64,000 nucleotides of DNA from Oscillospiraceae bacterium (lineage in GTDB: Bacteria; Bacillota; Clostridia; Oscillospirales; Ruminococcaceae), in assembly GCA_017848055.1 (NCBI GenBank), contig JAGALZ010000025.1, forward strand, positions 1-64,000, written 5' to 3'. Within the stretch, counting starts at the first letter, position 1. The number at the start of each line of letters is the position of its first letter. Of this stretch, positions 49,267 through 56,164 are shown piece by piece. The position numbers and the translations under genes were made by a program. Under the pieces are notes generated by a model. It was not told the origin of the DNA, ran no database searches, and worked only from the letters and a program-made list of their open reading frames with translations.

Positions 49267-50061
49267 TTAGTTCTGATACCATGCGGTCTTTTCGGCTCTC
49301 TTTTCCACAACTGCCTTCTGGATTACAACGATTGCAATAACGCAGATAAGGGAAAGAGCAATGCCGACATATCCTGAAAGGAAGCCGAACATATCAATGT
49401 CTATGAACTTATCCGCAAAGTCCAGCATAAGTCCAATCCATACTATGTAGTAGATAATGAGAGCTGCTGAAAGTATAATTCCTCTTGCCTTTTCCGAAAG
49501 ACCTCTTATAACGTAGAAGGAGAGAAGATAGGACACGAGTATGAATACTGCGGCTGTAGTTCCCCAGATGCCGAGTGTGCCCTTTACTACCTCAAAGCGG
49601 TCGTCAATTATTATCATAACATTCGGGAAAACCGATGAGAAGAATACGAATGTCGAAGCTATCATAAATGAACGGAAGGAGAGCTTGTATGTGTCAATCT
49701 TTCTGATAGGAAGGTGCATCATGGTTTCTGTGATTGTAGCACAGCCGTCCAGGTTTCCTCTCGCCTTGCTTGCAGTGGCAGGGTCGTTCGGGATACAGCT
49801 GTTTAGTGTAAACAGCATAAACGCCATAAATGCCGATGTGCAGCAGAAGGTAGGGAGAGTGGACTTGTCCTCAAGGAAATCCTTTGTGTCAAAGATTGCC
49901 CCGAATACAGCAGCTACAAGCATAAGCAGTGCCATAACTACGTATACAATGCTTATAACGATATTGGTTTTGCCGATAAGACAGCGGAATACCTTTTTTG
50001 TCCTCTTTACATTGGAGTAGGAGGGATTGTATTTAACCTGCTCCTTTTTCTTCTTAGCCAT
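49267..50061 (-). CDS. ABC-2 type permease-like membrane protein
   Basis: 264 residues from the ATG at 50061 (GGAGGAG upstream, overlapping the ATPase's last codons by 8 bp). It begins MAKKKKEQVKY, then six TM helices. No soluble domain. Partner of the permease at 48504 and the ATPase at 50054. Confidence 0.72.
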   Translation of the reverse strand: MAKKKKEQVKYNPSYSNVKRTKKVFRCLIGKTNIVISIVYVVMALLMLVAAVFGAIFDTKDFLEDKSTLPTFCCTSAFMAFMLFTLNSCIPNDPATASKARGNLDGCATITETMMHLPIRKIDTYKLSFRSFMIASTFVFFSSVFPNVMIIIDDRFEVVKGTLGIWGTTAAVFILVSYLLSFYVIRGLSEKARGIILSAALIIYYIVWIGLMLDFADKFIDIDMFGFLSGYVGIALSLICVIAIVVIQKAVVEKRAEKTAWYQN

Positions 50062-50944
50062 TGTTTTCTCCTCCAAGCTCTACAATGTCCTCTCTGTGTC
50101 CCCAGATGCTGAAGGTGAGGAGGTTTTCGATATTAGGAGTTCTTACGGAAACATTCTCGAAGTGCGAAAGCTCACGTCTTTCAACGAGTGCCTCGAAGTT
50201 CTGTGTGCCACGGCGGATACCTACACAGCGGCTTGTGTTTGTCGGAGTGAGGGCTGTGAGCGAGCCGCTTATTACTGCGTACTTGTCCTCAATCATATCA
50301 ATCGGCATGCTTTCTGTAGCCTTACCGCCGATAAGAACTGTAACCGAGTCTGCAATCTTATCAAGGTCGCCTGTGATATGTGTCGAGAAAAGCACCGACT
50401 TGTCACCGTCAGCAACGATATCTCTGAGGATATCCAGAACCTCGATTCTTGCAACCGGGTCAAGACCTGCGGTAGGCTCGTCGAGGATAAGAAGCTCAGG
50501 GTGGTGTGCAAGGGTAAGAGCGAGCATTGCCTTTGTCTTCATACCCTTTGAGTATGTGGAAAACTTCTTCTTAGGCGGAAGCTTCCACATCTTTGCGTAC
50601 TTCTCGAAAAGCTCCTGGTCCCAGTTTTTGTAGATGTGGGCGAAAGCCTTTGCGTAGTTTTTGATGTTTGAGGTAACGATGAGGTAATCCTCGTCTGCAA
50701 CATAGCCTATCTTTTCCTTGCAGGCAATTTCTTCCTTGGTGTTATCCATACCGAAGATGTTTATCTCACCGCCCGACTTTTCGATAGCGTTTAAAATAAG
50801 CTTGATGATGGTTGTCTTGCCGGCACCGTTTTCTCCGACAAGTCCCATTACCATACCCTTTTCAAGCTCAAAGGAAACATTGTCGAGCTTGAAATCCTGA
50901 AATTCCTTCGAGAGGCTTTTTACCTCAAGTGCTAAATCCTTCAT
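50054..50944 (-). CDS. ABC transporter ATP-binding protein
   Basis: 296 residues from the ATG at 50944 (AAAGGAC upstream). Walker A GENGAGKTT near 37-45, signature YSKGMKTKAMLA near 133-144, Walker B LLILDEPTAGLDP near 157-169, switch His in STHITGD. As in the first module, the signature is YSKGM rather than LSGGQ, and there is a C-terminal extension. The GntR regulator lies 40 bp upstream. Confidence 0.9.
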   Translation of the reverse strand: MKDLALEVKSLSKEFQDFKLDNVSFELEKGMVMGLVGENGAGKTTIIKLILNAIEKSGGEINIFGMDNTKEEIACKEKIGYVADEDYLIVTSNIKNYAKAFAHIYKNWDQELFEKYAKMWKLPPKKKFSTYSKGMKTKAMLALTLAHHPELLILDEPTAGLDPVARIEVLDILRDIVADGDKSVLFSTHITGDLDKIADSVTVLIGGKATESMPIDMIEDKYAVISGSLTALTPTNTSRCVGIRRGTQNFEALVERRELSHFENVSVRTPNIENLLTFSIWGHREDIVELGGENNG

Positions 50945-50984
50945 AATGTTTTGTCCTTTCATATAAATACTTACATATTACTGT

Positions 50985-51356
50985 CTACTTGTCGTAGACC
51001 TCACTTATTACATCTGTCAGCTTCTGTTTTTCAATTCCGTGGTCACGGCAAAGCTGTGCCGAGTCCTTGAGCTTTGACAGAAGCTCCGCTTCGTGGTTTT
51101 TCTGAAGCTCAGAGAGCTTGTCGAGTCTGACAAACGTACCCTTGCCGGATACCGTATAGACAAGGCCCTCGTGTTCTAAGTCAATATACGCTCGCTTTGT
51201 AGTGATAGCGCTGACGTTTAAATCTTTTGCAAGCTGTCTTACGCTGGGCAGAAGCTCATTGTTTTTAAGCTCACCCTCGTAGATAGCCTTTTTTATGCCG
51301 TCTTCAATCTGCTCGTACATCGGCTTGTCGCTGGTATAGCTTATAATGATGTTCAT
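50985..51356 (-). CDS. GntR-family regulator, YtrA type
   Basis: 123 residues from the ATG at 51356, which follows AGGAG; longer frames read through the promoter. Winged helix at 1-75 (PMYEQIEDGIKKAIYEGELKNNELLPSVRQLAKDL) and a short helical tail. It is paralogous in function and layout to the regulator at 18517. Its palindromic operator overlaps the -10 upstream. Confidence 0.85.
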   Translation of the reverse strand: MNIIISYTSDKPMYEQIEDGIKKAIYEGELKNNELLPSVRQLAKDLNVSAITTKRAYIDLEHEGLVYTVSGKGTFVRLDKLSELQKNHEAELLSKLKDSAQLCRDHGIEKQKLTDVISEVYDK

Positions 51357-51387
51357 ATATCTACTCCTTTCAGGAAATTTCATACTG

Positions 51388-51434
51388 TGTATATGCTGTA
51401 TATACAGTATACCACCTATATACACACTTGTCAA
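51388..51434 (-). promoter_or_regulatory. Promoter and operator of the second GntR-ABC operon
   Basis: Minus strand TTGACA (51429-51434), 17 nt, TATACT (51406-51411). Inverted repeat TGTATAT (51388-51394)/ATATACA (51400-51406) touches the -10. The design is the same as at 18953-19004, including TGTATA half sites. Confidence 0.75.
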
Positions 51435-51463
51435 CCCCTTTTTGAAATTTTTTCTCAGAAAAG

Positions 51464-51492
51464 TTGACATAAGGGGGATACGGTGCTATTAT
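51464..51492 (+). promoter_or_regulatory. Promoter of pnuC
   Basis: TTGACA (51464-51469), 17 nt, TATTAT (51487-51492). The predicted start near 51500 leaves a leader of about 105 nt. Confidence 0.65.
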
Positions 51493-51499
51493 ATATAGG

Positions 51500-51600
51500 A
51501 AGAAAATAATATGCTGCCACCGGGTAGCGGATGAGTTCATCCGTATGCGTTTCGTTAGGTCTTTGAAGAAGCGCAGGCGGGTGTATTTTTTTGAGGTAAT
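51500..51600 (+). promoter_or_regulatory. Structured leader of pnuC, candidate riboswitch
   Basis: The leader can form GCT-CC/GGG-AGC (51514-51529), a clean hairpin GGATGA/TCATCC (51529-51542), and TGCG...TTC against GAA...CGCA (51545-51575). A G-rich tail GGCGGGTG could pair back with the CACC at the start. The ribosome binding site lies about 20 nt downstream after a T7 run. pnuC homologs are often under riboswitch control (NAD+, TPP, FMN, preQ1 classes), but I do not recognise the consensus of a known class here. Confidence 0.45.
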
Positions 51601-51604
51601 TTAT

Positions 51605-52303
51605 ATGAAGAAGCTTTTGAATTATTTTACAGCCCTTGAAAAGGGAATATGGATATGCTCGATGATAGCGATAGTGGTATCGTTTGTGATATGCGGTGAG
51701 GTTGATATTATGGTGCTTTCAGCCTGCCTCATGGGAGCTACGGGGCTGATATTCCTTGCGAAGGGAAATCCGATAGGGCAGATTCTGACGGTGACCTTTT
51801 CGCTTGCCTACGGAATAGTGTCGCTCAGGTGCCGATACTGGGGAGAGATGATAACCTACCTCGGAATGAGTATGCCGATGGCGGCAATGGCGGCGATAGC
51901 GTGGTACAGAAATCCGTTTGAGAAAGGCAAGAGCGAGGTGAAAATCCGAAAGCTCAGAGCTTTGGATGTCGCTTTGCTTGCTTTGTTTGCAGGGGTAACA
52001 ACTTTCGTGTTTTACTTTATACTTAGGTATTTTGACACTCCGAGTCTTGCGGCAAGCACAGTATCTATCGCAACGAGCTTTTTTGCGGCAGGGCTTACGT
52101 TCCTTCGGAGTCCGTATTATGCACTTGCATATACGGCAAACGATTTGGTGCTCATATACCTCTGGGTTTCAGCAAGCAGCAGCGACAAGCAGTTTATACC
52201 TATGATAACCTGCTTTATGATTTTCCTTGTAAATGATATGTACGGCTTTTTCAGCTGGAGAAAAATGAACAGGCGACAGAGCCGAAACGACGCTGCCGCT
52301 TGA
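51605..52303 (+). CDS. pnuC: PnuC-family nicotinamide riboside-type transporter
   Basis: 232 residues from the ATG at 51605 (GAGGTAA upstream). About seven TM helices in the SWEET-like PnuC arrangement; conserved elements include AKGNPIGQILTVTFSLAYGIVSLRCRYWGEM and C-terminal ASTVSIATSFFAAGLTFLRSPYYALAYTANDLVLIYLW. PnuC proteins facilitate uptake of nicotinamide riboside, and close relatives take thiamine, riboflavin or deoxynucleosides. No kinase is fused or adjacent to settle the substrate. It ends 10 bp from the convergent AlkD gene. Confidence 0.85.
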   Translation: MKKLLNYFTALEKGIWICSMIAIVVSFVICGEVDIMVLSACLMGATGLIFLAKGNPIGQILTVTFSLAYGIVSLRCRYWGEMITYLGMSMPMAAMAAIAWYRNPFEKGKSEVKIRKLRALDVALLALFAGVTTFVFYFILRYFDTPSLAASTVSIATSFFAAGLTFLRSPYYALAYTANDLVLIYLWVSASSSDKQFIPMITCFMIFLVNDMYGFFSWRKMNRRQSRNDAAA

Positions 52304-52313
52304 AAATGCGATA

Positions 52314-53012
52314 CTATTTAATTGTAAGAGTACGAAGGTAAGCCTTCTGCTCGTTTGTAATACGATAGCTTTCAATCGCCTTGCGGATGGTCTTGTTGTG
52401 GCACCATTTGCCGAGGCGATTTTCTTTGAGGTATACTAGGGCATGGTCGTACTGTTTAGCAAGTGCCGTTGCGAAAAACCAGGCAATCATCATATTTATG
52501 TAGTATTCCTCGCTCCTGATATCTGCAACGATTTTAAGAATATCGGGTGTAAAATGCTCATCGAGATAAAAGCTCATAAGGCACTTTATCCCGAAGCGTA
52601 TACTGTAGGTATGCTCAGCGCCTACCCATTTTTTTATATGCTCCATAAGCTTTGTAGGGTGTTTTTTAAATACCTTCGGTGACATACAGTCGCAGGTTGC
52701 CCAGTTATCGACAAACGGCAGGAAGCTGTCAAGCAGGTCTGTGCAGATGTCAAAATCCTTTTCGGCTTCTATTATAAAAGCGTGGAGATTGTTTTCTTCG
52801 TAGTATCGGTGAGGGAGAGCAAAGAGAAATTCGTTTTTGTCCTGCCTTTTGGAGATTTCTTTTGCAAAAGCCCGAAGCTTCGGGGAGCGGATTCCGATTA
52901 CTTTATCGGGCTCAACCGAGGGAATAAGCGGAAGGTGAAAGCTGCGGTAGTTCTCGTCACGCATTGCAAGAAGGGAGTCTTGTATATATGTATTTATGTT
53001 CAGAAAAATCAC
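52314..53012 (-). CDS. AlkD-like DNA alkylation repair protein
   Basis: 232 residues built of HEAT-like helical repeats: VIGIRSPKLRAFAKEI near 39-54, FLPFVDNWATCDCMSPKVFKKHP near 97-120, and WVGAEHTYSIRFGIKCLMSFYLDE. These match AlkD, a DNA glycosylase that removes cationic alkyl-purines without base flipping; the N-W-A-T-C-D block carries the catalytic Asp. The GTG start at 53012 is close to its AAAGGAC site, so the true start may differ by a few codons. Confidence 0.83.
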   Translation of the reverse strand: MIFLNINTYIQDSLLAMRDENYRSFHLPLIPSVEPDKVIGIRSPKLRAFAKEISKRQDKNEFLFALPHRYYEENNLHAFIIEAEKDFDICTDLLDSFLPFVDNWATCDCMSPKVFKKHPTKLMEHIKKWVGAEHTYSIRFGIKCLMSFYLDEHFTPDILKIVADIRSEEYYINMMIAWFFATALAKQYDHALVYLKENRLGKWCHNKTIRKAIESYRITNEQKAYLRTLTIK

Positions 53013-53092
53013 GTCCTTTGAGCGTTTGTATTAAATATAATGCAGATTAAAAAGCTTGTCAAGATAATTTGCACAAATTGGGAAACAACCGA

Positions 53093-53121
53093 TTGACAAG
53101 CATTTAAATAGGTACTATAAT
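53093..53121 (+). promoter_or_regulatory. Promoter of the MATE-MFS pair
   Basis: Perfect TTGACA (53093-53098) and TATAAT (53116-53121), 17-nt spacer. Confidence 0.75.
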
Positions 53122-53184
53122 GTTCTTGAAACACAGCTTATTTATTTTTGGGCTGTGATTTTTTATGCAAGGGAGATGCCTTCG

Positions 53185-54579
53185 GTGTCAGTAAACAGAA
53201 CGGTCGATATGTGTGAAGGGCCGCTTTTAAAGAAAATTGTTTTCTATACAATCCCGATAATACTCACAGGAGTTTTGCAGCTTTTGTTCAATGCCGCTGA
53301 CCTTGTTGTAGTAGGACGCTACGGCTCGGAGTTTTCAGTCGGAGCAGTAGGTGCGACTGGTGCAATCATAAATTTAATAGTAAATCTCTTTATCGGACTT
53401 TCCGTCGGCGCTGGTGTTACTGTTGCACACGCTCTCGGTGCAGGAAGAGAGGATGATGTAAAGAAAATTATCCACACGGCAATTCCTACTGCGATAATTA
53501 GCGGAATTGTGCTTACAGTGGTCGGTGTATGCTGTTCGGGATTTTTTCTAAGGCTTATGGATACGCCGAAAAATCTTATCGGGCTGTCGACGGTGTATAT
53601 GAGAATATACTTCTGCGGAATTACGTCAAGCATGGTTTATAACTTCGGCTCAGCAATTCTTCGTGCGGCAGGTGACACAAAGGGGCCTCTTATATATCTG
53701 TCGAGTGCAGGTGTGTTCAATGTTGTCCTAAATCTCATATTTGTAATTGTTTTTGATATGGACGTTGCGGGAGTTGCACTTGCGACAGCTATCTCACAGA
53801 CACTTTCGGCGGTGCTTGTTGTTATGGCTCTTATGAGGAGAAAGGACGCTTGCAGGCTTTGCCTTAAAGAGATGAAGATTTACAAGAATCAGCTTATTAG
53901 AATGGTAAGAATCGGACTTCCGGCAGGAATTCAGGGCTCGCTGTTTTCAATATCAAATGTAATTATCCAGTCATCGGTTAATTCCTTCGGAGAGATAGTC
54001 GTAAACGGAAACTCTGCAGCGCAGAACATCGAGGGCTTTGTATACACGATAATGAACTCCTTCCACCAGACGGCTCTTAATTTTACGGGCAAGAACCACG
54101 GTGCAAGAAAGTACAGAAGAATAAGCAGGATTATGGGGATATCCCTCTCTCTTGTTTTTGCGGCAGGACTTACCTTTGGTAATCTGGCATTTGCATTCGG
54201 CGAAAAGCTTTTAAAGATATATCTGCCGGATTCTCCGCAGTCGGTAGCCTACGGACTTATAAGACTCAAGTTTATATGCGTGCCGTATTTTATCTGCGGA
54301 CTTATGGACGTAACGACGGGTGTTATCAGAGGTATGGGTGCTTCGATTTCGCCTATGATAATTACCGTTTTAGGTGTATGCGGAATGAGAATACTGTGGA
54401 TTTACACGGTATTCCGTATAGACAGATTTCACTCGCTGGAGAGCCTTTATGTATCGTATATCATTTCCTGGAGTCTGGCATTTTTAGCAGAGCTTGTTGC
54501 GTATTTTGTGATATTCAAAAGGATTAAGAACAGGTGTGCCGAGATTAAGGAACAGCAGGCTGTGGAGGCAGAGCAATGA
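53185..54579 (+). CDS. MATE-family efflux transporter
   Basis: 464 residues if started at GTG 53185, nine bases after GGGAG; an ATG at 53176 abuts that site and a GTG at 53155 lies upstream. Twelve TM helices in two MatE halves, with the typical N-terminal ILTGVLQLLFNAADLVVVGRY and ALGAGREDDVKKI blocks. It uses Na+ or H+ gradients to export cationic drugs or metabolites. The C-terminal tail is polar (RIKNRCAEIKEQQ). It overlaps the following MFS gene by 4 bp, an unusual transporter pair. Confidence 0.85.
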   Translation: MSVNRTVDMCEGPLLKKIVFYTIPIILTGVLQLLFNAADLVVVGRYGSEFSVGAVGATGAIINLIVNLFIGLSVGAGVTVAHALGAGREDDVKKIIHTAIPTAIISGIVLTVVGVCCSGFFLRLMDTPKNLIGLSTVYMRIYFCGITSSMVYNFGSAILRAAGDTKGPLIYLSSAGVFNVVLNLIFVIVFDMDVAGVALATAISQTLSAVLVVMALMRRKDACRLCLKEMKIYKNQLIRMVRIGLPAGIQGSLFSISNVIIQSSVNSFGEIVVNGNSAAQNIEGFVYTIMNSFHQTALNFTGKNHGARKYRRISRIMGISLSLVFAAGLTFGNLAFAFGEKLLKIYLPDSPQSVAYGLIRLKFICVPYFICGLMDVTTGVIRGMGASISPMIITVLGVCGMRILWIYTVFRIDRFHSLESLYVSYIISWSLAFLAELVAYFVIFKRIKNRCAEIKEQQAVEAEQ

Positions 54580-55748
54580 CGACACTTTTACTTGCGATAA
54601 TATATCTGTCTTTTATAAGCCTGGGACTTCCTGACTCACTGCTTGGCTCTGCATGGCCTGTAATGCATGCAGACATAGGAGCAAAGCTTTCGTGGGCAGG
54701 AATACTCTCTATGATAATATCCTTCAGCACGATTTTATCGAGCTTAGCATCCGAGAGGCTTACAAAAAAGCTCGGCACGGGACTTCTGACCGCACTTAGT
54801 GTGCTGCTGACAGCGGCATCTCTTGTCGGCTTTGCTGTAAGCGACAGTTTCGTAATGCTTTGCTTTATATCCGTTCCTTACGGACTTGGCGCAGGCTCTA
54901 TTGATGCGGCGCTCAACAACTATGTTGCACTGCATTTTGCATCAAGGCACATGAGCTGGCTTCACTGCTTCTGGGGAGTTGGTGCATCGCTCAGCCCGTA
55001 CATTATGTCGTACTGCATAGGCCACGGCAAGGGCTGGCAGGGTGGCTATCTGTCGGTATCGGTTATACAGATTATTCTGACTGTGTTTATATTTATAAGC
55101 CTTCCTCTCTGGAAGAAAAGCAGTGGTGATGCACAGAGCGAAAAGACACAGACGCTGGGCATAAGAGGCGCGATGAAAATTCGTGGAGTGCCGTATATGC
55201 TTCTTACATTCTTCTGTTACTGTGCGCTTGAATCTACCGCAGGACTCTGGGCAAGCACCTACCTTTGCGACGACAGGGGAGTATCTGCTACGACAGCCGC
55301 GAGGTTTGCGTCGCTTTTCTACTTAGGGATTACACTTGGCAGGTTTGTATGCGGATTTGTTTCAGAAAAGCTTGGCGACAGATTTCTTATAAGGCTTGGA
55401 ACTGCAGTTGTTGCAGTCGGTGTACTTATGATTATTATGCCGATTGACACGGGTGTTTTAGCACTTGCGGGGCTTATAGTTACGGGAGTCGGCTGTGCGC
55501 CGATTTATCCATCTATAATACACTCGACGCCTCAGAGCTTCGGCAAGGAGAACTCGCAGGCGATTATCGGCATACAGATGGCGTGTGCTTACACTGGAAC
55601 TACGTTTATTCCGCCTGTTTTCGGGCTTATTGCACAGCATATTTCGTCGTTCTGGTATCCGTATTTCCTTTTGTTCTTTGTTATTTTTATGGCGGTATCA
55701 TACGAGCTTACGGCTCGTGTGGTTTCCAAAGACATGGCACAGCGGTGA
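54576..55748 (+). CDS. Major facilitator superfamily transporter
   Basis: 390 residues with twelve TM helices. YLSFISLGLPDSLLGSAWPVM at the start and the SLGLPD and LGSAWP patterns are typical of the FucP/sugar-permease-like branch. A loop after TM2 reads ASERLTKKLGTG, the degenerate MFS A motif. The substrate is unknown. Translation is coupled to the MATE gene by an ATGA overlap. No classical terminator T tract follows, but three hairpins do, starting at the stop codon. Confidence 0.83.
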   Translation: MTTLLLAIIYLSFISLGLPDSLLGSAWPVMHADIGAKLSWAGILSMIISFSTILSSLASERLTKKLGTGLLTALSVLLTAASLVGFAVSDSFVMLCFISVPYGLGAGSIDAALNNYVALHFASRHMSWLHCFWGVGASLSPYIMSYCIGHGKGWQGGYLSVSVIQIILTVFIFISLPLWKKSSGDAQSEKTQTLGIRGAMKIRGVPYMLLTFFCYCALESTAGLWASTYLCDDRGVSATTAARFASLFYLGITLGRFVCGFVSEKLGDRFLIRLGTAVVAVGVLMIIMPIDTGVLALAGLIVTGVGCAPIYPSIIHSTPQSFGKENSQAIIGIQMACAYTGTTFIPPVFGLIAQHISSFWYPYFLLFFVIFMAVSYELTARVVSKDMAQR

Positions 55749-55833
55749 TTTTGCTTTCGCAAAATCTTTCCGAGCCGCCGCGGGGCGAAGCTCCTGCGGC
55801 GGCTCTTTTCGCAACACCCCAACGGGGTGTTGC
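55747..55833. repeat. Three consecutive perfect hairpins
   Basis: GATTTTGC/GCAAAATC (55747-55754, 55759-55766), GAGCCGCCGC/GCGGCGGCTC (55772-55781, 55796-55805, followed by TTTT), and GCAACACCCC/GGGGTGTTGC (55811-55820, 55824-55833). Very GC-rich compared with the surroundings. The second can act as terminator for the MFS operon. The purpose of three stems in 87 bp is unclear. Confidence 0.75.
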
Positions 55834-55872
55834 GCCGCTGTGCCAAACGCACACAAAAGAAGTCAAAAAGCC

Positions 55873-55901
55873 TTGACAAATGTAAAAGTCGGTATTATAA
55901 T
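55873..55901 (+). promoter_or_regulatory. Promoter of alaS
   Basis: Perfect TTGACA (55873-55878) and TATAAT (55896-55901), 17-nt spacer, directly before the T-box leader. Confidence 0.75.
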
Positions 55902-55907
55902 AAGTGT

Positions 55908-56136
55908 ATATGTAAAAAGCAAACGACGGAATTATCCGATAAGTTTTTTAAAGAGAGAAAGCGGTTGGTGTAAGCTTTCATAAACGAATCGGTGGCTACC
56001 CTGAGAAGCTGTGCGGAAAACCGTAACGTAAAGCCTGCGTTAAAGGCTTCAAGTGACTGCAGAAAACCTGCGGTAATTTGGGTGGTACCACGGAGAAGCT
56101 TCGTCCCATATTTCGGGCGGAGCATTTTTATTTTTA
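55908..56136 (+). promoter_or_regulatory. T-box leader, alanine
   Basis: The T-box proper is GGGTGGTACCACGG (56080-56093), whose TGGT pairs with the free 3' end of uncharged tRNA. The terminator stem is GCTTCGTCCC/GGGCGGAGC (56098-56107, 56115-56123) with a T-rich tail to 56136. A GCT triplet followed by A at 55995-55998 in stem I fits an alanine specifier, matching the gene downstream. Uncharged tRNA-Ala would favour the antiterminator and alaS expression. Confidence 0.9.
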
Positions 56137-56164
56137 CGTTAATTTTTCAAAAGGAGATTTATCT

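Noticed and set aside
55892-56136. Separate small protein in the alaS leader
   Set aside because: The region is fully explained by T-box structure; no start with a ribosome binding site.
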